Counted from the stretch's first letter, positions 1-6,601 are shown. The stretch is 6,797 nt of DNA from Planctomycetales bacterium (GCA_007127495.1 SKZG01000467.1:1-6797), one strand, 5' to 3'. The notes: a model not told the origin generated them from the sequence alone. Numbers and translations are program-made.

Positions 1-1
1 G

Positions 2-1576
2 GGCCACTTCTTCGAAGAGCGGAGCGTGCTGGGCGCGCAGGCGGCCATCGAGGGGTTGCGCCACCTGCACGCGCGCAGCGCCACGCTCATTACGACCGAC
101 GGCGAGCAGGACGTGGACCCCGACAGCCTCAAACCGGGCGACCTCATCCTCGTGCGCCCCGGCGATACCATCGCCGCCGACGGCAAGATCATCGACGGGG
201 TCTCGGCGGTCGACCAGTCGTCGATCACCGGCGAGTCGGCCCCGGAAGACGTCGAACCCGAAAGTCTGGTGTTTGCCGGCACGGTCAACCTTTCCGGCCT
301 CCTGCGTGTGCGGGTAACCAAAACCGGCGCCACCACCGCTTTGGGCCGCGTGGTCGAACTACTTCAGGAGGCCGAACAGTCGAAGACGCCGGTGATGAAA
401 CTCATCGAGCAATACGCCGGCTATTACGTGCCGGTCATTCTGATCATCGCCGCGGTGGTGCTGTTCATCACGCGCGACATGTCGCGGGCGGTGGCCGTGC
501 TGATCGTGGGCTGTCCCGGCGCATTCATTCTGGCGGGACCCACGGCCATGGTCGCCGCCCTGGCTGCCGCGTCCCGGCTGGGCATCCTCATTAAAAACAC
601 CAAGTTCCTCGAAGCCCTGGCTGACGTGGACACCGTGGTGCTCGACAAGACGGGCACGGTAACCCTCGGAAAGCTGGAACTGGTAGGCATCGACGCGATG
701 AGCGGCATCGGCGAGGTGTCGCTGCTGGAACGCGCGCTCACCTGCGCCGCGGCATCGCGGCATCCTGTTTCCCGTGCGGTTGTCGAGGCCGCCGCCGCGC
801 GCGGCATCACGGCGCCGCAGGTCGTGCCGGGTACGAATATCGAGGAATTGCCGGGCAAGGGAATGCGGGCCCGCAGCAACTCTCACATAACGATGCTGGG
901 CCGGCGCGACTGGATCGTTGCCGAAGGGGCCGACGCGCCGGGGAACCCCGAACACCCCGGCCCGGTGGTGTGGGTGGCCGAACGCAATAGCGCGGACGGA
1001 ACGATTCGCCCGCTCGGCTGCCTGCTGCTGGCCGACGTGGCACGCCCCGAAGCCCGCGAGGCCGTCGAAACCCTGCGCACCCTGGGCATTCGCCGCGCCG
1101 TGCTGCTGACCGGCGACCGCCGCGAAGTGGCCGAGCAGATCGGCGCAACGCTTTTGGTCGACGAGGTGATTGCCGAGGTGCTGCCGGAACAGAAGCTGGC
1201 CGTGGTCCGGCACGAGTGTGAAACCGGGTTTGTCATGATGGTGGGCGACGGCGTGAACGACGCGCTCGCCTTGGCCAGTGGCGACGTGGGTGTGGCCCTC
1301 GGGGCGGTGGCCTCTGACGTGGCCCTGCAAAGCGCCGACGTGGCCCTGATGACCAACGACCTGGGCCGCCTGCCCATGACCGTCCAACTCGCCCGGAGCA
1401 CCCGGCGCACGATCAACCAGAACATCCTCATCGGCGCGGTCATTTCGATCGGCTTCGTGTGGCTTGCCTCGATTGGTCAGATTGGCCCGCTGATGGGGGC
1501 CGCCCTGCACGTGGTTGGCGAGATTGGCGTCATTGGCAACAGTGCCCGCCTACTCGGTTTCGCCCAATCGCGGTAA
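2..1576 (+). CDS. P1B-type heavy-metal translocating ATPase, 5' end missing
   Basis: This is an ATP-driven cation pump of the cytoplasmic membrane. The reading frame is open from the first bases of the window, so the N-terminus and first membrane helices lie upstream. Visible in order: the actuator domain with TGES (227-238); two membrane helices around 413-475 and 480-560, the second with the ion-binding motif as CPG (512-520); the phosphorylation motif DKTGT with its Asp at 644-646; the P1B-specific His-Pro pair (761-766); TGD near 1110; GDGVND (1244-1261); and two final helices (about 1426-1560). The His-Pro pair and the helix order place it in the P1B metal-pump family. Odd points: the motif is CPG, not the usual CPC, CPH or SPC; the hinge reads GDGVNDAL where Pro is usual after NDA; and the last helix reads ALHVVGEIGVIGNSARLL, loosely like P1B-4 pumps but without their HEG motif. 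The transported metal cannot be assigned. No metal-resistance regulator is in view. Confidence 0.9.
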   Translation, partial: GHFFEERSVLGAQAAIEGLRHLHARSATLITTDGEQDVDPDSLKPGDLILVRPGDTIAADGKIIDGVSAVDQSSITGESAPEDVEPESLVFAGTVNLSGLLRVRVTKTGATTALGRVVELLQEAEQSKTPVMKLIEQYAGYYVPVILIIAAVVLFITRDMSRAVAVLIVGCPGAFILAGPTAMVAALAAASRLGILIKNTKFLEALADVDTVVLDKTGTVTLGKLELVGIDAMSGIGEVSLLERALTCAAASRHPVSRAVVEAAAARGITAPQVVPGTNIEELPGKGMRARSNSHITMLGRRDWIVAEGADAPGNPEHPGPVVWVAERNSADGTIRPLGCLLLADVARPEAREAVETLRTLGIRRAVLLTGDRREVAEQIGATLLVDEVIAEVLPEQKLAVVRHECETGFVMMVGDGVNDALALASGDVGVALGAVASDVALQSADVALMTNDLGRLPMTVQLARSTRRTINQNILIGAVISIGFVWLASIGQIGPLMGAALHVVGEIGVIGNSARLLGFAQSR

Positions 1577-1626
1577 AATGGAAGAAGGCGGTTGACGTGT
1601 CCCCCTTGGCCGGTGAGGGGTCAGTG

Positions 1627-1682
1627 CCATGTTTTCGGCCATCGTCTTTCTCTGAGAATAACGCTGTTTGGCCGAAAAATGG
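1627..1682. repeat. Intergenic inverted repeat between ATPase and cyclophilin genes
   Basis: Arm one (1627-1641, CCATGTTTTCGGCCA) and arm two (1669-1682, TGGCCGAAAAATGG) are reverse complements apart from one extra base. They are separated by 27 bases. The loop contains a smaller palindrome, TTCTC-T-GAGAA (1648-1658). A shorter hairpin lies just upstream: CCCCT at 1602-1606 pairs with AGGGG at 1616-1620. There is no T-run after either stem, so neither is a standard intrinsic terminator on either strand. The structure could be a transcript 3' end for the ATPase mRNA, a protein-binding operator for the downstream cluster, or a 5' leader fold. The sequence alone does not decide. Confidence 0.55.
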
Positions 1683-1722
1683 ACCAGTGCCCGTCCGGCC
1701 GGGCAACCGACCACCCATTTCC

Positions 1723-1726
1723 GGAG
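1723..1726 (+). promoter_or_regulatory. Ribosome binding site that sets the GTG start of the cyclophilin gene
   Basis: GGAG (in GGAGA) lies 9 bases before the GTG at 1736. This supports that GTG over the in-frame ATGs at 1592 and 1679, which would put 48 or 19 extra residues in front of the lipoprotein signal peptide. Confidence 0.6.
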
Positions 1727-1735
1727 ACGTTTTTC

Positions 1736-2995
1736 GTGACCTGCCCCATTCCGCATTTCCGAACCGCAACGGCCGCTTGTGCCCTGCTGGCCGCGCTGCT
1801 GGCGTTCGCCGGCTGCGGTCCGCCGCCGGACGCCACGGCGCTGGTGGGCTCGCAGCGCGCAGAGCAGCGGCAGCAGCGTAAGAGCCGGGAGCAGGAGGCG
1901 TTTGAACGTACGTTCGAGCGGTGGAAAGACGTAATGAAGCAACTGCGCGCCGTCGACATCGAGTACCGCACGGCCCATCCCTCGCGCCGCGAGCCGATCG
2001 AGACGCGATACGCCGAGGTGGTCCGGCAGGGGCAGGCTCTTGAACGCGAATTGATCGATGCGGCGGTCCTGGCATTCGTCGACGACCCCTCCGACCAGGG
2101 CTTGGCCCGCTTTCTCCTCGGCGTATTAGGGTTGGAAATGGCGGCCGAGCGCTACGAAGATGCCCTCCGCCTGGCCCAGCTTCTGATCGACAACGAAGTC
2201 AAAATCCCTCAGCTCTATAACCTGGCCGGCGTGGCTGCATACAACTCGAACCAGTTCGAATTGGCCCGAAACCACCTGCGGCGGGCAAGGGACTTGAACG
2301 CCCTGGACGAGGCGGGCCGTAAGAGCGCCGCCACCTTGGAATACAGTACGAAAGCATGGGCTGAGGAGAGGGCGCTGCGCGAGGCCGAAACCGCCGCTCG
2401 CAATCTGCCGCGCGTGGTGCTCCACACTAACAAGGGCGAAATCGAAATCGAACTGTTCGAGGACCAGGCCCCGAACACCGTGGCGAATTTTATCGCACTG
2501 GTGGAGAAAGGTTTCTACGACGGCCTCACCTTCCATCGGGTGAAGGAGGGGTTCATGGCCCAGGCCGGGTGCCCCAAGGGCGACGGAACCGACGGCCCCG
2601 GCTATACGATTCGCTGTGAAGCCTACGAAGACGGCGCCCGCAAGCACTTCCGCGGCAGCGTGGCCATGGCCCACCGCGGCGCACACACCGGGGGGTCGCA
2701 GTTTTATATCAATTTCGTGCCCACGCCCCACCTCGATGGCCGACACACCGTATTCGGGCGCGTGGTGCGGGGGCTCGACGTGTTGGCGATGCTCCAACGC
2801 CGCGAACCGCGCGACCCGGTGGAAGTGGCCATCAATCCGCACGCAAACATCGTCATTCCCAGAGCCGATCGCATTCTCCGCGCCCGCGTTGCCCGCAAAC
2901 GCGACCACGATTACGCGCCGGTGGTCCGGCCGGAGCCCAAGGTCAGGCCCCGCTACGAGGACCCTTCACGATTGGCCATGCCCGGTATCCCATGA
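1736..2995 (+). CDS. Lipoprotein peptidyl-prolyl cis-trans isomerase (cyclophilin) with TPR-like middle
   Basis: A 419-residue protein predicted to speed cis-trans isomerisation of prolyl bonds in exported proteins. Residues 1-26 form a signal peptide (Arg9, then an Ala/Leu-rich core) ending in LAFAGC, so Cys27 is the likely lipidated residue. Phe at -3 of the lipobox is less usual. A charged helical stretch follows (about 35-75), then two TPR-like helix pairs (about 124-156 and 158-190) and another charged helix. The cyclophilin domain spans about 227-390. Its active-site signs are FHR (266-268, the catalytic Arg), GFMAQAG, SQFYI (321-325) and HLDGRHTVFGRV (from 332). The tail is Pro/Arg-rich. 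GTG at 1736 is chosen because it has a Shine-Dalgarno sequence and gives a clean signal peptide. The stop overlaps the next start (ATGA at 2992-2995), so the genes are probably cotranscribed and translationally coupled. Family assignment is firm; the substrate is unknown. Confidence 0.88.
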   Translation: MTCPIPHFRTATAACALLAALLAFAGCGPPPDATALVGSQRAEQRQQRKSREQEAFERTFERWKDVMKQLRAVDIEYRTAHPSRREPIETRYAEVVRQGQALERELIDAAVLAFVDDPSDQGLARFLLGVLGLEMAAERYEDALRLAQLLIDNEVKIPQLYNLAGVAAYNSNQFELARNHLRRARDLNALDEAGRKSAATLEYSTKAWAEERALREAETAARNLPRVVLHTNKGEIEIELFEDQAPNTVANFIALVEKGFYDGLTFHRVKEGFMAQAGCPKGDGTDGPGYTIRCEAYEDGARKHFRGSVAMAHRGAHTGGSQFYINFVPTPHLDGRHTVFGRVVRGLDVLAMLQRREPRDPVEVAINPHANIVIPRADRILRARVARKRDHDYAPVVRPEPKVRPRYEDPSRLAMPGIP

Positions 2996-3558
2996 CCCAA
3001 CACTACCTGCTACCCTGTTCTTGTGGCCAAAGGCTGGCCGTTGCGCCGCGCCAGGCGGGTGAGTCGATCACCTGTCCATGCGGCACGGCGGTCGAGGTGC
3101 CGCCGCTGAACCGACTGAAGACGCTGGAACCTGTGGCCCAGGAGGCGGAACTCCAACCGAAGGCCGGCGATGCCCGCCGGCAATCCGCCTGGGGAGGCCG
3201 GCAAGCAGGCTTGTTCTTTGGAGTCGTCCTGCTTTGTGTCGGGGTGCCGTGGGCCGCCTGGCTGGAGTGGAGCAAGCCCCGGCTCGTGCCGGTCGAAAGC
3301 ATGTCGCCCCTGCAAACCTGGGGCATGTGGCAGGAGCTGCGCACCGGCGCCGACCGGTATCCTTCGCCTCAGGCGCGGGCATACGCCGAGGCGCTCAGCC
3401 AGAACCGCAACTGGCTGTTCGTGGCCGTGACGCTGACGATTGCCGGCTTGCTGGCTTGCGTTGGCTCGTACGCGGTGCTCAAACCCACCGCCCGCAGCGA
3501 GGGCGAAGCGAGTTATCGATTTCCCCCAGCCCGCTCCCCTTTGAAGAAAGTCCCGTGA
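2992..3558 (+). CDS. Zinc-ribbon membrane protein of unknown function, two membrane helices
   Basis: A 188-residue protein that I do not recognise as a named family. The N-terminus has paired CxCG knuckles, Cys9-x-Cys11-Gly and Cys28-x-Cys30-Gly. This spacing is typical of a small zinc ribbon such as those heading many planctomycete proteins. A polar linker follows, then a hydrophobic helix at about 72-92 (GLFFGVVLLCVGVPWAAW), a polar loop of about 45 residues, and a second helix at about 140-162 (LFVAVTLTIAGLLACVGSYAV). The tail is short and basic. The ribbon probably sits in the cytoplasm with the loop outside, but topology is inferred. The ATG overlaps the cyclophilin stop by four bases and its stop overlaps the nadA GTG by four bases. 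There is no Shine-Dalgarno sequence before the ATG, so translation probably depends on the upstream gene. No catalytic motif is seen. Confidence 0.8.
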   Translation: MTQHYLLPCSCGQRLAVAPRQAGESITCPCGTAVEVPPLNRLKTLEPVAQEAELQPKAGDARRQSAWGGRQAGLFFGVVLLCVGVPWAAWLEWSKPRLVPVESMSPLQTWGMWQELRTGADRYPSPQARAYAEALSQNRNWLFVAVTLTIAGLLACVGSYAVLKPTARSEGEASYRFPPARSPLKKVP

Positions 3559-4706
3559 CCGTGTCGACCAGCAGCGCACCGGCACCTCGCCTGAAATACG
3601 AACTGGAACCCTACAAGCCGCTAGGTGAAGCCGAGTTGACGTCGCGCATCGAGCGCGCCAAGCGCGCGATGGGCTCGCGACTGCTCATTCTCGGCCACCA
3701 CTACCAGCAGGACAAGGTGATTGCCTTTTCCGACCTCCGGGGCGACAGCTACAAACTCGCCTCGCTGGCGGCTTCCGATGAGCAATGCGAGGCGATCGTC
3801 TTTTGCGGCGTCCATTTTATGGCCGAAACGGCTGATATTCTGGCCAATCGGCCGGAGCGGCTCGCCGCGCGCGACGGCCGGCGCGTGCCCGTCGTCCTGC
3901 CCGATTTGGACGCCGGATGCTCCTTGGCCGACATGGCCGATATCGACCAGGTCGAGGAATGTTGGGCGCAGCTCGGCGAGGTGATTGACACGGCCGACCT
4001 CCTGCCCATTACCTACGTGAATTCATCGGCGGCCTTGAAGGCGTTTTGTGGGCGGCACGGCGGTATCGTATGTACGTCGTCGAATGCGAGGGCGGCAATC
4101 GAATGGGCCTTCGCCCGCCGCAGCCGGGTGCTCTTCTTTCCCGACCAGCACTTGGCACGCAATACGGCCCTGGCGATGGGTATTCCGCTGGAGCAGATGC
4201 CGCTTTGGAACCCGCACGCCCGCGAACTGGGCGGCCTCGAACCCGACGCACTCACGCAAAGCCGTGTGATCCTTTGGACCGGGCATTGCAGCGTCCACCA
4301 GGTGTTCCGGCCCGAACACGTCGAGCGGTTCCGGAAAAAGTTCCCCGAAGGCCGTGTGATCGTGCATCCCGAATGTATGATGGAGGTCGTCGAGCGGGCG
4401 GATCTTTCCGGATCCACCGCGGCAATCATCCAGGCCGTTGAGCAGGCCCCGCCGGGTACGCATTGGGCAATCGGAACCGAACTAAACCTGGTGAACCGGC
4501 TGAAACACGAGCACCCGGAACAGCACATTTACTTCCTGGCCGATGTCGCATGCCTTTGCACCACCATGTACCGCATCGACCTGACGCATCTGTGCTGGTC
4601 AGTGGAAAACCTGGCGGCGGGCACGCCGGTGAACGTGATCGAAGTCGAGCCGGAAACCGCCCGCGGGGCGCTGCTGGCTTTGCAGCGCATGCTCGAAGTC
4701 CGGTGA
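3555..4706 (+). CDS. nadA: Quinolinate synthase A
   Basis: Condenses iminoaspartate with dihydroxyacetone phosphate to quinolinate, the pyridine ring precursor of NAD, using an oxygen-sensitive [4Fe-4S] cluster in the cytoplasm. The 383-residue product has the expected motifs: GHHYQQD (47-53), AGCSLADM with Cys122, YVNSSA (154-159), CTSSNA (173-178), GHCSVHQ with Cys245, VHPECMMEV, GTELNLV, and ACLCTTM with Cys333 and Cys335. The three cluster ligands should be Cys122, Cys245 and one of 333/335, most likely 335. The spacing between ligands fits the long Bacillus-type NadA rather than the shorter E. coli type. The start is GTG at 3555, overlapping the upstream stop as GTGA. The frame is open much further upstream, but that part is only the shadow of the preceding gene. 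A second GTG at 3561 is a possible alternative start. No nadB or nadC is in the window. Confidence 0.96.
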   Translation: MTVSTSSAPAPRLKYELEPYKPLGEAELTSRIERAKRAMGSRLLILGHHYQQDKVIAFSDLRGDSYKLASLAASDEQCEAIVFCGVHFMAETADILANRPERLAARDGRRVPVVLPDLDAGCSLADMADIDQVEECWAQLGEVIDTADLLPITYVNSSAALKAFCGRHGGIVCTSSNARAAIEWAFARRSRVLFFPDQHLARNTALAMGIPLEQMPLWNPHARELGGLEPDALTQSRVILWTGHCSVHQVFRPEHVERFRKKFPEGRVIVHPECMMEVVERADLSGSTAAIIQAVEQAPPGTHWAIGTELNLVNRLKHEHPEQHIYFLADVACLCTTMYRIDLTHLCWSVENLAAGTPVNVIEVEPETARGALLALQRMLEVR

Positions 4707-4733
4707 ACTGTTACCGTTGGCGAAGCGGCCGCG

Positions 4734-5234
4734 TCATGGCTGCCACAGCGGGGCGTCTTCGGCCTCGTCGTTGTCGGGCAGGCCGAGCACGATGCGCTCA
4801 TCGGTCTCTTCGATGGTAACGACCAATTCGGTCATGCTCCATGTGCCCTCGATCATGCGGCTGGCGGTGCGCACCTGAGCGCGGCCCTTCGGACCCCGAA
4901 CGGTGAACGTGAGCCGGGCTTCGCCGTGATCGTTGGTCACGTTGATCTCGCCGGCGGGAATCCACGTTGCGTCCTCGATGGGCGTGCCGATCGCGTCCTG
5001 CACTCGCGGATCTTCCCGCACGGCCGCCAGGGCTTGCGTATAGGGCTGGCTGGTCTTCAACATGCCCACCCCGAACGTGAACAGCCCCGTGCAGCAGCCC
5101 AGACAGATGACGATCGGCAGGACGACGGCCAAGGGGATGAACCAGAACCAATTGCGGGCGAACCAGCCCCGCTGCGGCGGTTCGGCGGAAAAAGTCGCTT
5201 CGTTGTACGGTGACTGCGGATCGTCGTAATGCAT
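4734..5234 (-). CDS. Coa1-like single-helix membrane-anchored protein
   Basis: A 166-residue protein with a polar N-terminus rich in Pro, Asp and Tyr (1-28), one long hydrophobic segment at about 30-59 (WFIPLAVVLPIVICLGCC and on), then a globular domain at about 64-155. The domain begins PYTQALAAVREDPRVQDAIG, continues with a GEINVTNDHGEARLTFTVRG strand pair, and ends with strands around MTELVVTIEE. This order, with a helix whose end reads 'V..A.G.PI' followed by beta strands ending in a hydrophobic VVTIEE-type strand, resembles the cytochrome oxidase assembly factor Coa1/Tim21-like fold that recurs in planctomycete membrane proteins. That assignment is from memory of the family and is moderate. 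The role in the cell is unknown. The gene lies 44 bases downstream of prfB on the same strand, probably in one transcript, and converges on nadA with a 27-base gap. AAGGA precedes the ATG by 8 bases. Confidence 0.72.
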   Translation of the reverse strand: MHYDDPQSPYNEATFSAEPPQRGWFARNWFWFIPLAVVLPIVICLGCCTGLFTFGVGMLKTSQPYTQALAAVREDPRVQDAIGTPIEDATWIPAGEINVTNDHGEARLTFTVRGPKGRAQVRTASRMIEGTWSMTELVVTIEETDERIVLGLPDNDEAEDAPLWQP

Positions 5235-5242
5235 GGTCGAAG

Positions 5243-5247
5243 TCCTT
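5243..5247 (-). promoter_or_regulatory. Ribosome binding site of the Coa1-like gene
   Basis: AAGGA on the minus strand, 8 bases before the ATG at 5234-5232, inside the 44-base gap after prfB. It supports this ATG and independent initiation after prfB. Confidence 0.55.
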
Positions 5248-5278
5248 CAAAGGGAAAGGTGACAAGAAAGGTCCAGCC

Positions 5279-6377
5279 TCAATAGTTGCCACTCCGCCAG
5301 CGCAGGTAGGCGTCGAGGAACCCCTGAATGTTGCCGTCCAAGACGCTGTGGAAGCTGGTAGCCATGTGGCCGGTGCGCGAGTCTTTCACGCGTTGATCCG
5401 GGTGCAGGAAATAGCTGCGTATTTGCGAACCGAAGCCCACCTTGGGCATGTTGCTGTATTTGGCGGCCACCTCGGCCTCGCGCTTCGCCTCTTCGAGTGC
5501 CGCCAACCGGGAGCGGAGCATCTTCCACGCCGTCGCCCGATTCTTGTGCTGGCTGCGCTCGCTCTGGCACTGGACCACTGTGTTGGTGGGGAAATGTGTC
5601 AGTCGAATCGCACTCGAGGTCTTGTTCACGTGCTGGCCGCCGGCGCCGCTGGCCCGGAAGATGTCTTCCCGGACGTCGTCGTCGCAGATATCGATTTCAA
5701 TGGTGTCAGCCACCTCGGGCGACACGTCGACTGCGGCAAAACTGGTTTGGCGTTTGCCTTCCGAGTTGAACGGGCTGATGCGCACGAGCCGATGGATGCC
5801 CTGCTCGCCCTTAAGGAACCCGTAGGCCAGCGGCCCGCGCACCGCAATCGTGGCGCTGTTGATGCCCGCCTCCTCGTTGTCCTGCCGATCGAGCAACTCG
5901 ACGTCGTACCCCTGGCCCTCCGCCCACGACAGGTACATGCGCAGGAGCATGTCGGCCCAGTCGTTGGCATCGGTGCCGCCGTCGCGGGCATGGATGCTCA
6001 AAATGGCGGAATGGTCGTCCATCGGGCCGCTGAGCAGCGTTTGCAGCTCCAGGGCGGCTACAAGGCGTTCGAGCTGCTCGATCTCGCCGGGCACCTCGGC
6101 GTCGAAGGCGGGATCCTCCTCGGCCATTTCGAGCATGGCAGCGAGATCTTCCACCCGCCGGATCGCCTCGTCCATTGGCTTCAGGACGCTTTTGAGCCCT
6201 TTGAGTCGGCCCACGGTCTCCTGGGCGGCCTCCTGATGGTTCCAGAAGTCGGGCGCGGCCATGCGCTGCTCAATCTCCTCCGCCTGTGCCTGCTTGCCGG
6301 CATAGTCAAAGAGAGTCTCGTAATTGGAGAATCCGGTCTTGAATAGCCTGGGCACGATCAATCAATTCACGTTCCAT
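5279..6377 (-). CDS. prfB: Peptide chain release factor 2, expressed through a programmed +1 frameshift
   Basis: RF2 reads UGA and UAA stop codons in the ribosomal A site and triggers release of the finished protein. Translation starts at ATG 6377-6375, after AGAAGG with a 6-base spacer. It reads 23 codons (MERELIDRAQ... ending LQLRDSL) to an in-frame TGA at 6308-6306, then continues in the +1 frame as DYAGKQAQAEE. The joined product is 365 residues, the same length as E. coli RF2. Key motifs are SPF at 201-203 (stop-codon recognition, RF2 type rather than the RF1 PxT) and GAGGQ with GGQ at 246-248 (peptidyl-tRNA hydrolysis). Both sit four residues earlier than in E. coli. Without the frameshift, the long frame would start at ATG 6361 with an unrelated 18-residue leader, which is out of frame with the true N-terminus. 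RF2 level is known to be self-controlled: low RF2 lets ribosomes pause at UGA and shift. Confidence 0.95.
6305..6311 (-). promoter_or_regulatory. prfB +1 ribosomal frameshift site (CTT TGA C)
   Basis: On the minus strand, codon 23 CTT (6311-6309) is followed by TGA (6308-6306) and C (6305). The slip of Leu-tRNA from CUU to UUU resumes translation at GAC (6307-6305). The heptamer matches the well-known bacterial prfB recoding site. In E. coli a strong Shine-Dalgarno-like AGGGGG sits three bases upstream of CTT. Here the same place holds CGAGAC, a weak match at best. Confidence 0.93.
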
Positions 6378-6383
6378 GTTTCG

Positions 6384-6389
6384 CCTTCT
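6384..6389 (-). promoter_or_regulatory. Ribosome binding site that sets the prfB start
   Basis: AGAAGG on the minus strand lies 6 bases before ATG 6377-6375. It supports the short zero-frame leader as the true start, and not the ATG at 6361 in the other frame. Confidence 0.65.
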
Positions 6390-6415
6390 TGGATACCGAT
6401 GGGTCTGTATGCACG

Positions 6416-6421
6416 ATTATA
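6416..6421 (-). promoter_or_regulatory. Putative -10 box of the prfB promoter
   Basis: TATAAT, a perfect sigma-70-type -10 hexamer in otherwise GC-rich sequence, reading toward prfB. A start about 7 bases downstream would leave a leader of some 30 bases before the ATG. No convincing -35 hexamer is found at 16-18 bases spacing and there is no extended TGn element, so the call rests on the -10 box and its position. Confidence 0.45.
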
Positions 6422-6462
6422 CCGATTGGCAGAAAACCGCATAGGCGGGTTTGCGCCACATT

Positions 6463-6538
6463 CCCCCCCTCCCTCCGGGAAAAGGCAAGGGTGAGGGGTA
6501 CACGTCCACTCTCCCTCGGGGAGAGGGCTAGGGTGAAA
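6463..6538. repeat. Two degenerate copies of a 'ccctc-gggagagggctagggtga' intergenic repeat
   Basis: Copy one (6463-6498) runs from a C7 tract and CCCTCCGGGA to AAGGGTGAGGGG. Copy two (6508-6538) runs from CTCTCCCTCGGGGAGAG to GGCTAGGGTGAAA. Both share the order pyrimidine arm, CGGG/CGGGG turn, purine arm, GGC(A/T)AGGGTGA. Copy two has a perfect 7-bp hairpin with a three-base loop (6509-6525). In copy one CCCCT-CCCT can pair with AGGGTGAGGGG if two bases bulge. Sequences of this type are scattered between genes in planctomycetes and some other bacteria; that recognition is from memory. There is no T-run, so they are not plain intrinsic terminators. Confidence 0.6.
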
Positions 6539-6558
6539 GCTTAAACCACGCCGGGTTA

Positions 6559-6582
6559 GGCGCTCGCAGGCCGCGATGCGCC
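6559..6582. repeat. Hairpin, 9-bp stem with one bulge
   Basis: GGCGCTCGC (6559-6567) pairs with GCGA-t-GCGCC (6573-6582), with a bulged T at 6577 and a five-base loop (aggcc). It follows directly after the two tandem repeat copies. It could be part of the same repeat element or a transcript end. The following bases include only a short T3 run (6593-6595). Confidence 0.5.
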
Positions 6583-6601
6583 AACACGCTGCTTTCCCCA
6601 G

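Noticed and set aside
359..1510. Long minus-strand open frame (383 codons) opposite the ATPase
   Set aside because: It lies fully antisense to a gene with intact P-type ATPase motifs. Its translation is rich in His, Gly, Arg and Gln, as expected for the reverse reading of GC-rich coding DNA.
1592..1735. Upstream ATG starts (1592, 1679) for the cyclophilin gene
   Set aside because: They would place 48 or 19 residues before the lipoprotein signal peptide and would read through the inverted repeat. GTG 1736 has a Shine-Dalgarno sequence.
3078..3554. N-terminal extension giving a 542-residue NadA
   Set aside because: This part overlaps the zinc-ribbon membrane gene in another frame and is Arg/Pro/Gly-rich. 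The NadA-like sequence starts after the GTG at 3555, which overlaps the preceding stop.
4707..4733. Bidirectional terminator between the converging nadA and Coa1-like genes
   Set aside because: The 27-base gap shows no convincing stem with flanking A- and T-runs.
5210..6346. Long plus-strand open frame (378 codons) opposite prfB
   Set aside because: It is antisense to RF2, which has clear SPF and GGQ motifs. No domain is visible in it and its composition is that of a shadow frame.
6308..6361. prfB start at ATG 6361 in the long frame, or prfB broken by a stop codon
   Set aside because: The TGA sits in the exact CTT-TGA-C recoding context, and the zero-frame leader has the RF2-like length and a good ribosome binding site. 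The gene is neither broken nor started at 6361.
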